This document shows, in pieces, positions 6,291 through 13,207 of a stretch of 13,266 nt of DNA. The first letter of the stretch is position 1, and each line of letters opens with the position of its first letter. The stretch comes from a bacterium (lineage in GTDB: Bacteria > Bacteroidota > Bacteroidia > Cytophagales > Thermonemataceae), in NCBI GenBank assembly GCA_025362415.1, contig JANYGM010000438.1:1-13266 (forward strand). The letters run 5' to 3'. The translations under genes and the position numbers were made by a program. Under the pieces are notes generated by a model. The model searched no databases. It saw nothing but the letters and a program-made list of their open reading frames with translations, and was not told where the DNA came from.

Positions 6291-9200
6291 ATGGAAAATG
6301 ACCTAGTTATCAAGGAATTACAACAAACAAATGCTGCTTTGCAAGATTTGTTTGACAATTCTAATGATTTGATTTTTGTTTGTTCGTTGGAGGGTGATTT
6401 GCTATTTAGCAATAAAGTTTTTAGAGAAAAACTAGGATATTTCATAGATGATTTGAAAGAAATTAACCTTAAAAATATTATTGCAGAAGACTACAAATCA
6501 ACTACTTACGCCCAAATTTCTGCTGTTTTTGAGGGTGAGGATAATATTAGTTTTCAAACGGCAGTTTATACCAACAAACGCCAACTTTTGCATCTTTCGG
6601 GCAGGCTCAATGCAAGACGTGAAAACAACAAAATACTTGCTTTTAGAGGTATTTTGAATGATATTACAGATAGAATTCTTGCTGAAAAGCAACTAGGCAA
6701 CCAAACAGCACGCCTAAACGCAGTTTTTGAAAGTGGCTCACATCTTATGTGGACTGTGAGCCGTGAGCGTAAGTTTACGGCTTTCAATAACAATTATGCT
6801 AAGGCAGTAGAAGAACAATATGGCATCATTCCGCAACTAAATCAGCCACTAGATATGCTTAAAAGTGCTATTGCACAAGAAAAAGTAGATACCTTTTGGA
6901 AAGAAAAATTTAAAGCTGCTTTTCTTGGAAAAGTACAACATTTTGAAATAAAAGTAATTGATAGAAATGGTATTTTGCGGTGGCGTGAAGTTTATCTAAA
7001 TCCTATTTATATTACTGAAAATATTGAAAATAATTTTACTCAAAGTATCCAAAATGATACACAAACTCATACTAAAAATAGCCTACAAAATAGTATTCAA
7101 AACATACAAGAAGTAGCCGCTATTGCGCATAATATCACTGAAAAAAAACTCTCTGAAATTGCCTTAAAAGAAAGTGAAGAAAAATTTAGAAACATCTTTA
7201 TTTCTTTTCAAGATATTTATTACCGCTCTGATTTAAAAGGAGTTATACAAATGATAAGCCCTTCTATTTATGAGTTGGGCGGTTATTTGCCAGAAGAAAT
7301 GTTAGGAAAAAAAGTTACTGATTTTTATGTTTTAGAGGGTAATGAAAACTTAGTTTTAGGAGAAATGACAACGCAAAATCATACTGATTTGTCCAAAATT
7401 TTCCTGCAAAACCGCCATAAAGAATTTCTAAAAAAAGCCTTCAAAACCTTGTTTAAAAACGGTAAACTACGAAATTTTGAAGTGGGTTTGCGTTGCAAAA
7501 ATGGAAATGTAGTAGAAAGTATGTCTAATATTAGGCTGATTTTTGATGATTTGGGAAATCCTATTGCCATTGAAGGCGTGATTAGGGACATCACAGAACT
7601 CAAAAAAACAGAGCGTAAAGCACTACTAGCCAAAGAGTTAGCAGAAAAATCTTTGAAAGTAAAAGGCAGTTTTCTGGCTAATATGAGCCACGAAATCAGA
7701 ACACCAATGAATGGCATTATTGGTATGATTGATTTGCTTTCTGGTACAGCACTTTCTCAAAAACAGCAAGAATACGTTCAAATTGTCAAAAAATCTTCTG
7801 AAACTTTGCTTACAATTTTAAATGATATTTTGGATTTATCTAAGATTGAGGCAGGGAAAATGCAACTTAATGAGAAAAATATTTCTTTGAAAAATACAAT
7901 TGACAAAATTTATGCGCTTTTCAAACAACAAGCAGAAAGCAAACATAATCAACTAAAATTTTCTTTTGAAAATGATGTGCCTGATGCTATTTTTGCTGAT
8001 GAAACACGTCTTTTGCAAATACTTTCCAACCTTGTTTCTAATGCAATTAAGTTTACAGAATCTGGGAAAATTACAATTTATACAGAGGTTGAAAAAGTTT
8101 TAGAGAATAATATAGAAATCAACAAAAATGAACAAAAAACGCAAGAAATTATCCTGAAAATCTCCGTAAAAGATACAGGAATTGGAATTTCTAAGGAAAA
8201 TTTGGACAAACTTTTTTATTCTTTTAGTCAAGTAGATAACTCATTTTCAAAGAGTTATGCAGGTACTGGCTTGGGTTTGGTTATCTCAAAAGAACTATCT
8301 AACTTGATGCAAGGAGAAATGGGCGTAAGCTCCGAGATAGGAAAAGGAAGTTGTTTTTATTTCACTTTTAAAACAAGTATCACAAACAATTTTTCAAAGG
8401 ATAGTAATCAAAATAATCTAGACAATCCAAATAATGTCTTAGATTTAGCATCAAATTTTGATAATTTCACCAAAAAAAGCATTGATAATCAAGATATTAC
8501 ATTTTTTAATACTCGTCCTTTTATTTTGATTGTTGATGACAACGCTATCAATAGACGAGTGGCAGGTGATATTTTGGAGAAAAGTGGTTGTAGAATAGAT
8601 TTTGCAGAAAGCGGTTTTGAATGTCTTGAAAAAGTACAAAAAAATCAAACAGAAAATTTATCAGAAAATCAAAAATATGCACTGATTTTGATGGATATTC
8701 AAATGCCAGATTTGGACGGAGTAGAAACTATGAAAATCTTACATCAAAATTCACTGCAAAATATATCAGAAAGTCCGCAAAAAGTACCTCCTATTGTAGC
8801 TATGACTGCCTACGCTATGATAGAAGACAAAGAAAAATTTTTGAAAAGTGGTTTTGATGACTATATTTCTAAGCCTATTCGTGCCGAAATTTTGCTAACA
8901 ACTATTCAAAAAATTCTTACTCAAAACATTGAAAAAACCACCCCCAACCCCTCCTTTAAAGTAGGGGAGTTTATTCCCCTACTTTTTAAGGAGGGGCTAG
9001 GGGTGGTTTCATTAGAAGTTGATAACAAAATTATCAATAGAAATGTATTAGCACAACTTAAAAAATATGGTGGAGATGAACTTGTACTAGAAAGTTTGAA
9101 AGACTTTCAAATAGAAGCACAATCTTTGATTGATAACTTGGAAATTTTTATCCAAAATAATGATTTTAGGCAAATAGCCTCACATATACACACGCTCAAA

Positions 9201-9383
9201 GGCAATGCAGGCACATTGGGTGCAGATGATTTGGCAGAAAAAGCCACCATTATTGATAAAGATATGAAAGAAAAACCTTATTTAGAAAATGATACAATTT
9301 ACAAAGAAAACTTACATCAAAATTTTGAAAAATTAAAGGACAGTTTTGAAGTTTGGAAAGAGTATTTTAAGGAAAAATTTTAA
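6291..9383 (+). CDS. Cytoplasmic hybrid sensor histidine kinase (PAS3-HisKA-HATPase-REC-Hpt)
   Basis: A 1030-residue signalling protein holding a complete phosphorelay in one chain. Three PAS modules are likely (about residues 12-130, 139-285 and 290-440, with PAC-type endings NDITDR, HNITEKK and RDITELK). HisKA follows with the phosphoacceptor His467 in NMSHEIRTPMNGI, then HATPase_c (N-box SNLVSNA ending at Asn584, G1 DTGIG from Asp628, GTGLGL). A receiver has Asp749/Asp750, phosphoacceptor Asp802 in LMDIQMPDLDG, Thr839 and Lys861. A C-terminal Hpt has HTLKGNAGTLGA with probable phospho-His967. No membrane segment or signal peptide is seen, so the ligand should be cytoplasmic. Asn/Gln-rich linkers occur after PAS2 and before the receiver. 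The receiver-Hpt linker (about 882-907) is encoded by a 75-bp palindromic repeat. No output regulator lies next to it; the downstream partner must be elsewhere. Its stop overlaps the stop of the convergent gene. Confidence 0.93.
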   Translation: MENDLVIKELQQTNAALQDLFDNSNDLIFVCSLEGDLLFSNKVFREKLGYFIDDLKEINLKNIIAEDYKSTTYAQISAVFEGEDNISFQTAVYTNKRQLLHLSGRLNARRENNKILAFRGILNDITDRILAEKQLGNQTARLNAVFESGSHLMWTVSRERKFTAFNNNYAKAVEEQYGIIPQLNQPLDMLKSAIAQEKVDTFWKEKFKAAFLGKVQHFEIKVIDRNGILRWREVYLNPIYITENIENNFTQSIQNDTQTHTKNSLQNSIQNIQEVAAIAHNITEKKLSEIALKESEEKFRNIFISFQDIYYRSDLKGVIQMISPSIYELGGYLPEEMLGKKVTDFYVLEGNENLVLGEMTTQNHTDLSKIFLQNRHKEFLKKAFKTLFKNGKLRNFEVGLRCKNGNVVESMSNIRLIFDDLGNPIAIEGVIRDITELKKTERKALLAKELAEKSLKVKGSFLANMSHEIRTPMNGIIGMIDLLSGTALSQKQQEYVQIVKKSSETLLTILNDILDLSKIEAGKMQLNEKNISLKNTIDKIYALFKQQAESKHNQLKFSFENDVPDAIFADETRLLQILSNLVSNAIKFTESGKITIYTEVEKVLENNIEINKNEQKTQEIILKISVKDTGIGISKENLDKLFYSFSQVDNSFSKSYAGTGLGLVISKELSNLMQGEMGVSSEIGKGSCFYFTFKTSITNNFSKDSNQNNLDNPNNVLDLASNFDNFTKKSIDNQDITFFNTRPFILIVDDNAINRRVAGDILEKSGCRIDFAESGFECLEKVQKNQTENLSENQKYALILMDIQMPDLDGVETMKILHQNSLQNISESPQKVPPIVAMTAYAMIEDKEKFLKSGFDDYISKPIRAEILLTTIQKILTQNIEKTTPNPSFKVGEFIPLLFKEGLGVVSLEVDNKIINRNVLAQLKKYGGDELVLESLKDFQIEAQSLIDNLEIFIQNNDFRQIASHIHTLKGNAGTLGADDLAEKATIIDKDMKEKPYLENDTIYKENLHQNFEKLKDSFEVWKEYFKEKF
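8935..9009. repeat. 75-bp palindromic element inserted in frame in the kinase gene
   Basis: AAACCACCCC (8935-8944) and GGGGTGGTTT (9000-9009) are the ends of a long imperfect inverted repeat with arms of about 33 bases and an 8-base loop (AGTTTATT); only two substitutions and one bulge interrupt the arms. Its GC-rich blocks (CCCCTCC, GTAGGGG, GGAGGGG) differ sharply from the gene around it. At 75 bases it keeps the frame and encodes roughly TPNPSFKVGEF and IPLLFKEGLGVV. An imperfect flanking match, CATTGAA (8927-8933) and CATTAGAA (9010-9017), could be a target-site duplication. It looks like a MITE-like mobile palindrome tolerated as protein, comparable in principle to Rickettsia palindromic elements. 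Confidence 0.8.
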
Positions 9384-9562
9384 ATTTTAATAATAGATTT
9401 TTTTTCTATTTTTGATGCTTTTTTTTCATTGTAGTGCTGGTTATAGTACTGTTTTTGCATCCACATTACAGTTTTGATATAGTCGTCAGCATCTTTATAA
9501 GTGCCATCTTCAAACAGTATATCAGGCACATAGTGTATTTCAATACCCACTTTGATATTCAT
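9380..9562 (-). CDS. Hypothetical 60-residue protein, second gene of overlapping pair
   Basis: I do not recognise this protein. It has an N-terminal part with alternating strands (MNIKVGIEIHYVPDIL) and a lysine- and tyrosine-rich helical tail (MWMQKQYYNQHYNEKKASK). Its ATG lies inside the end of the preceding gene, overlapping it by 23 bases, and an in-frame stop sits five codons upstream, so it must start here; translational coupling is likely. Its stop codon overlaps the stop of the kinase gene (9380-9383, TTAA), leaving no room for a terminator. Small size and coupling suggest a partner of the upstream 117-residue protein, possibly an antitoxin, but that is inference only. Confidence 0.5.
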   Translation of the reverse strand: MNIKVGIEIHYVPDILFEDGTYKDADDYIKTVMWMQKQYYNQHYNEKKASKIEKKSIIKI

Positions 9563-9893
9563 AGTCGTTATATGTTAAAATGTGAGAGATTAGGCTACAA
9601 ATATAAGAAGTTTTTACAAGAAATTCATCATTTTTGATAATAACAACAGTTAAATAAATTTTATTTTTAAATTTAGACAAGCAATGAAATTCATCTTTTT
9701 TATTAGTGGAAACTAAAATAGCTCGTTTTTTAATAATAGAACGTATTTCTGTATGTTTTATTTTATGTGCGTTATCCTTATAATTGTCCCAAATATGTTC
9801 TGCATATTTAGGTGTAAAACGAATTTGGTAAGTATCTTTTAAAATCTGAATAGCATCATCACTCTCTAAACCTTGTATTTCAACGTAATTCAT
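9540..9893 (-). CDS. Hypothetical 117-residue protein, possibly toxin-like
   Basis: No family is recognised with confidence. The order of elements is a short N-terminal stretch, a helical segment (FTPKYAEHIWDNYKDNAHK), a helix with HTEIRSIIKKRAI, and a beta-rich end with KIYLTVVIIKNDEFLVKTSYIC. The pattern of His plus acidic residue in a helix, then strands ending in a hydrophobic V-K-T-S-Y strand, is reminiscent of small RelE/BrnT/DUF4258-like folds, but no catalytic set is clear. It is a small basic protein overlapping by 23 bases with a 60-residue protein downstream, which is the usual format of toxin-antitoxin pairs. ATG at 9893 is the natural start. It diverges from the nuclease-like gene at 10015 across 121 bases. 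Confidence 0.6.
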   Translation of the reverse strand: MNYVEIQGLESDDAIQILKDTYQIRFTPKYAEHIWDNYKDNAHKIKHTEIRSIIKKRAILVSTNKKDEFHCLSKFKNKIYLTVVIIKNDEFLVKTSYICSLISHILTYNDYEYQSGY

Positions 9894-10014
9894 CTTGATA
9901 ATTTTGTATATTTAATCCTAAGCAAAGCTAATAAAAATTCCTGAATATAAAAAAAGATAGTATATTTTACTCCTTATTTTCGTATATTTACACAAAAATA
10001 AATAGCTCAAAACT

Positions 10015-10683
10015 ATGGCAAATAAAATAAAACAATGGTCTGAAGCTGAAATAGTTGATACTTTTGAACTTACAAAAACCAAAGTTAATGAAACATCAAA
10101 AGAAAACGTAAATACAAATTTATTAAAAGAATGGCTAAATACAACAACTATTCTTAGTAATGAAGATGCTGCCACAGTGAAAAATCTCGCCAAAGAAGCA
10201 TTTGAAAATGTAGAAAATTGGAACGAAGAAGACCTAAAAATGAATTTTATTGCTTTTATTATTGCCATTTCGGGGCTAAAATCAAATAATAAATTTCGTA
10301 GCCTTTATGAGAAAACTGTTCAGGCAACAGTAGAAGGGCATTTTTTGAAGACAAAAACTGATTTTATGATTGCAAAAGGTGTGATGGATTTGGTAAAAGT
10401 GCCTTATTTTCATTTTCAAGAGTACAAAAAAGAAAAAGACCCCAACGGAGACCCTCTGGCACAACTAATAGAGGCTTTTTTGATAGCACAAGAGAAAAAT
10501 AAAAACGGAAAACCAATGTACGGAGCATACGTAGTAGGTAGATTTTGGTATTTCGTAACAATGAAAGATAAAAATTATTGCGTTTCTAATGCCTACAACA
10601 GCACAGAAGAGAAAGATTTAATACAAATAATTGCTATCTTGCGCAATTTTAGAGTGATATTAGAAACAACTTTAATAGACTAA
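10015..10683 (+). CDS. Putative PD-(D/E)XK nuclease-superfamily protein
   Basis: A 222-residue cytoplasmic protein. The N-terminal half is helical (EIVDTFELTKTKV..., LLKEWL, NEEDLKMNFIAFIIAISGL). The C-terminal half carries a candidate nuclease core: Glu107 in a helix, Asp116 in KTKTDFMIA, a strand ending in FHFQEYKKEK with Glu136-x-Lys138, then a helix with Gln150 in DPLAQLIEAFLIAQ, followed by the strands MYGAYVVGRFWYFVTM. This Asp...Glu-x-Lys...Gln order is that of restriction-endonuclease-like folds. The fold is inferred by motif reading, and the substrate, if any, is unknown; it could also be a non-catalytic relative. A near-consensus -7 box (TATATTTA, 9983-9990) lies 25 bases before the ATG. 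The stop codon is followed after one base by heptamer array 3. Confidence 0.7.
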   Translation: MANKIKQWSEAEIVDTFELTKTKVNETSKENVNTNLLKEWLNTTTILSNEDAATVKNLAKEAFENVENWNEEDLKMNFIAFIIAISGLKSNNKFRSLYEKTVQATVEGHFLKTKTDFMIAKGVMDLVKVPYFHFQEYKKEKDPNGDPLAQLIEAFLIAQEKNKNGKPMYGAYVVGRFWYFVTMKDKNYCVSNAYNSTEEKDLIQIIAILRNFRVILETTLID

Positions 10684-10684
10684 G

Positions 10685-10719
10685 GAATTGTGAATTGTAA
10701 ATTGTGAATTGTGAATGAA
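10685..10719. repeat. Heptanucleotide repeat array 3
   Basis: Five 7-base units: GAATTGT twice, variant AAATTGT, GAATTGT, and GAATGAA followed by TACA. The reverse complement has the same lead unit, order and flank as array 1 at 945-979. It starts one base after the stop codon of the nuclease-like gene. Confidence 0.8.
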
Positions 10720-10844
10720 TACAAAAGTTTGATAATCAAATGCTTTCTTAACTTTTTGATTACATAAAAACATAAACTAATTATACAAATCTACTTTAAA
10801 AATTACTTTAACATACATTATAAAAATACAATTTAATATCATTT

Positions 10845-11288
10845 ATGGACATCAGACACAACGCCCTACAACAACCAGCAGAAATTCTACTCAAAGAAAT
10901 TGACCTAGAAAACCATATCAGAACACAATTAGACGAAACCCAGATTTATTTTGATTATAATCTTGTGCCTGACGCAGAAACAAGCAACCTAATCATCAAA
11001 TTAGACCTTATTACTATCAATAGGGAACATAATCAAAAGTTTTTGTTTCATTCTATTAAGGGAAACAACAAAATTTCTATCCTAGAAGAGATGATTTCTT
11101 ACATTGCAGAATATAAGAAAAATCAAGAAAGTTATGAAATTCAGTGGTTAGATGCCAAAAATAATATCAAAGTGGAACTTTCGTGGTTTCGTGGTAATGA
11201 TATTTTTGATGTGCTGCAAAAATTCTATTACGACAAAGAAAAAAGTCGCTTTAAAATACTCAAAATCAAGCTAATGCCTGAAGCGTAA
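10845..11288 (+). CDS. Hypothetical 147-residue protein
   Basis: I cannot assign a function. The protein is cytoplasmic, without signal peptide or membrane segment, with a mixed alpha/beta pattern: an N-terminal helix (QQPAEILLKEIDLENHIRTQLD), hydrophobic strands (LIIKLDLITIN, KFLFHSI), a helix (ILEEMISYIAEYKK), a strand pair with VELSWFRGNDIFDVLQKFYYDK and a final strand RFKILKIKLMPEA. The SWFRGNDIF segment and the clear domain-like layout suggest a conserved protein rather than a chance frame. It lies between the nuclease-like and nucleotidyltransferase-like genes on the same strand, with 161 bases upstream and 90 downstream, and array 4 begins one base after its stop. A functional link to either neighbour is not shown. 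Confidence 0.65.
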   Translation: MDIRHNALQQPAEILLKEIDLENHIRTQLDETQIYFDYNLVPDAETSNLIIKLDLITINREHNQKFLFHSIKGNNKISILEEMISYIAEYKKNQESYEIQWLDAKNNIKVELSWFRGNDIFDVLQKFYYDKEKSRFKILKIKLMPEA

Positions 11289-11289
11289 A

Positions 11290-11320
11290 GTCAATTACGA
11301 ATTTCAAATTACGAATTACG
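11290..11320. repeat. Heptanucleotide repeat array 4
   Basis: Units of period 7: GTCAATT, ACGAATT, variant TCAAATT, ACGAATT, then a partial ACG. It starts one base after the stop codon of the 147-residue gene and has the same X-V-X order as arrays 1, 3 and 5. Confidence 0.7.
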
Positions 11321-11378
11321 GTTGTTTTTATCAAAAATAAATAAAAACACGCTAAAAACAAATCAAAAACCAATAAAA

Positions 11379-12152
11379 ATGCCCAATTCTGTTAAAAATA
11401 TTAGTACACTCAATCCCAAAATTTCTATTACTTTAGATGCGCAAATAGCTGATTTTGTACGACAAGTTGTTACTGTTTCTCGTGAACAACTGCTTGCTAT
11501 TTATCTTTATGGTGAGATAACGCAGGAAAGTTTTGACGAAAAACGTTCTACTATCAAAACTTTTATTGTTTTTGAAAAAGTGAGTACAGACTTGCTAGAA
11601 ATGATTGCTCCGCCTATTTTGTCGGCTAACAAAACTTTTAATTTGCAGGCAAATATCATCACAAAAGATGAAATGCTGACCTCTTCTGACGTTTTTCCCA
11701 TAGAATTTACAGACATAAAAGTCAAAAATTACCTTATTTATGGCAAAGATGTTTTTCGTAGTTTGACTATTTCTTTGGAGGATATTCGTTGCTCGTGTGA
11801 GAGAAATTTGAAAGAAACACTCTTTTCAATGCGACATTATTTTATGTTAGAACTTAAAAATCCTGCTAATTTGACAGAAAAACTTACCACTAACTTCTCT
11901 GAACTTCTGATTTGCCTTGATATGGTGATTTATTTGCGTACTGGTTTTTTTGCAACAAGTACAGAAAACATCATTAACAACGTCAAAAGTGAGTTAGGGA
12001 TTGATAATGTGGCACTAAAAACAGTTTATGAAATGCAACAAGGACGAGCTGGACGTGGAAATCATACAGAAATAATTACTATCTACAACAATTATCTTAA
12101 CCTAATTGTGCGTACTGCCAGTATGGTGGATAAATTTGAAGTGTATAGATAA
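11379..12152 (+). CDS. Degenerate nucleotidyltransferase-like protein
   Basis: 257 residues from the ATG at 11379. A longer frame begins with TTG at 11322, but that codon lies at the edge of heptamer array 4 and the added residues are Asn/Lys-rich, so I prefer the ATG. The order of elements recalls a MNT/Pol-beta-type nucleotidyltransferase: helix, LLAIYLYGE, a strand TIKTFIVFEK, then DVFPIEFTDIKVKNYLIYGKDVF, followed by an all-helical C-terminal half (RNLKETLFSMRHYF...TENIINNVKSELG...ITIYNNYLNLIVRTASMVDKF). The catalytic Gly-Ser...Asp-x-Asp signature is not present (LYGEITQESFDEK and no D-x-D), so enzymatic activity is doubtful. The fold assignment is inference. Substrate and partner are unknown. 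Array 5 begins one base after the stop codon. Confidence 0.6.
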   Translation: MPNSVKNISTLNPKISITLDAQIADFVRQVVTVSREQLLAIYLYGEITQESFDEKRSTIKTFIVFEKVSTDLLEMIAPPILSANKTFNLQANIITKDEMLTSSDVFPIEFTDIKVKNYLIYGKDVFRSLTISLEDIRCSCERNLKETLFSMRHYFMLELKNPANLTEKLTTNFSELLICLDMVIYLRTGFFATSTENIINNVKSELGIDNVALKTVYEMQQGRAGRGNHTEIITIYNNYLNLIVRTASMVDKFEVYR

Positions 12153-12153
12153 T

Positions 12154-12188
12154 TTTTGAGGTACGAAGTTTGAGGTACGAAGTACGAA
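12154..12188. repeat. Heptanucleotide repeat array 5
   Basis: Five units of period 7: lead TTTTGAG, GTACGAA, variant GTTTGAG, then GTACGAA twice. The word differs from the other arrays, but the lead-X-V-X-X order and the position one base after a stop codon are the same. Confidence 0.75.
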
Positions 12189-12260
12189 AATTAAGATACA
12201 AAAAGCGCAATTATTTGTGTCTTTACAAACAACAATAATAGCATATCAATTATATTTATT

Positions 12261-12701
12261 TTGAAAAAATATTTTTTCATATTATTGAGTTTTCACTTTC
12301 TTTTGGGCGGTTTTCTGCCCAAAAGCGACTTTATGCTTGTAGCAAAATTGCCTAATCTTTACCAAGAATATGAGAAAATAAATGGACAAACTAACTTTTT
12401 TGAGTTTTTGGAAGAACAATTTTTAGAGCAATTTTTAGAAAATAACCTCAACTTTGAAAGTATTTTTGGATTGGAAGATGATAACGAAAACGAAGAAAAT
12501 GAGGAAGAGGAAAACGAACAAAAAACAACACCAATTCCGTTTCAGAGCCAACAACTTACAAATATTGTGCTTTTTTCTATGAAAAATATGCAATTTTTGT
12601 TCAATAATTTTGCTCAAATTATTGAAAAAAACTTTTTAGTTTACAAAGAAAGTTATTTTTATATTTTTTCTGGCTTTGTATTCCAGCCTCCAAAAAATTA
12701 A
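12261..12701 (+). CDS. Small exported hypothetical protein with acidic stretch
   Basis: A 146-residue protein with a TTG start, chosen because it gives a good signal peptide (MKKYFFILLSFHFLLGGFLP) that the next in-frame ATG (codon 25) would remove. After the signal come SDFMLVAKLPNLYQEYEK and a helical FFEFLEEQFLEQF, then a highly acidic low-complexity stretch (about residues 72-87), PIPFQSQ, and a C-terminus ending FQPPKN. The order LxKLPxLxxHY/EY, FxxFLxxxF, PFxSQ and a terminal QPPK resembles a family of small exported Bacteroidota proteins of unknown function that I have seen near metal-efflux genes; this is recollection, not a search. No such efflux gene is in the window. A 12-bp hairpin follows the stop codon. 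Confidence 0.65.
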   Translation: MKKYFFILLSFHFLLGGFLPKSDFMLVAKLPNLYQEYEKINGQTNFFEFLEEQFLEQFLENNLNFESIFGLEDDNENEENEEEENEQKTTPIPFQSQQLTNIVLFSMKNMQFLFNNFAQIIEKNFLVYKESYFYIFSGFVFQPPKN

Positions 12702-12712
12702 AACTTGTTTGT

Positions 12713-12740
12713 TGAAGTCAGGTGGAAACACCTGACTTCA
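12713..12740. repeat. Perfect 12-bp hairpin with GAAA tetraloop
   Basis: TGAAGTCAGGTG (12713-12724) pairs perfectly with CACCTGACTTCA (12729-12740) around GAAA; ACTTG and CAAGT further out can extend it across a bulge. It lies 11 bases after the stop of the exported-protein gene and could terminate transcription, but no T-run follows, so a dispersed repeat or an RNA-stabilising 3' hairpin is equally possible. Confidence 0.65.
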
Positions 12741-12802
12741 CAAGTAATAATTTAATTCAAAAAATAATTTTAATAATTTCAAAATTTTTAATAATCTAAA
12801 AA

Positions 12803-13207
12803 ATGAAAAATATCATTTTTATGGCTGTTTTACTGATTGGATTTTCAGTAAATACGCCTCTTTGCGCACAAAAAAATGTGCCACAATCTGTTCAAACCAC
12901 TTTCAAAGCTATGTTTGCTGATGCAAAAAAGGTGAAGTATAGCAAAGAAACTGATGGTAGTTTTGAAGTTGATTTTAAACAAAACAACATCAAAAGTTCT
13001 GCGCATATATCTGCAAAAGGCGACTGGTTGGAAACTGAACAAGAAATTAAAAAAACGGATTTGCCAAAAAGCATCTCTCAAATGCTTGCAAAAGATTTTG
13101 CAGGTTGGGAGATTGAAACTTGTGAGAAAGTGAAAACCCTTGAAAAAGGTGTCTTTTATGAAGTTTTTGTAAAAAAATGTGGTTATAAATTATTTCTTAT
13201 GCCTTAA
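12803..13207 (+). CDS. Exported PepSY-like (BLIP-I-type fold) protein
   Basis: 134 residues. A signal peptide (1-23, MKNIIFMAVLLIGFSVNTPL ending CAQ) places the protein outside the inner membrane. The mature part fits the PepSY-like/DUF2874 family: VPQSVQTTFKAMFADAKKVKYSKETDGSFEVDFKQNN is the typical helix then strand unit, followed by SSAHISAKGDWLETEQEI, a second helix DLPKSISQMLAKDF and strands GWEIETCEKV, FYEVFVKK, YKLFLM. Proteins of this family are common in Bacteroidota, often near two-component or metal-related genes, but their role is not settled. The gene appears complete, with its stop at 13205-13207. It is separated from the exported gene upstream by the tetraloop hairpin, so it may have its own promoter, though no clear -7 box was seen. 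Confidence 0.85.
   Translation: MKNIIFMAVLLIGFSVNTPLCAQKNVPQSVQTTFKAMFADAKKVKYSKETDGSFEVDFKQNNIKSSAHISAKGDWLETEQEIKKTDLPKSISQMLAKDFAGWEIETCEKVKTLEKGVFYEVFVKKCGYKLFLMP

Noticed and set aside
9380..9893. A single frameshifted gene instead of two overlapping genes
   Set aside because: The second frame has its own ATG and an in-frame stop just upstream, which fits coupled genes; a frameshift cannot be fully excluded without homologues.
10728..10740. 13-base palindrome TTTGATAATCAAA as an operator
   Set aside because: Short and AT-rich, not placed near a recognisable promoter; chance occurrence is likely.
11322..11378. N-terminal extension of the nucleotidyltransferase-like protein from TTG
   Set aside because: It starts at the edge of a repeat array and is Asn/Lys-rich; the ATG at 11379 is a better start.
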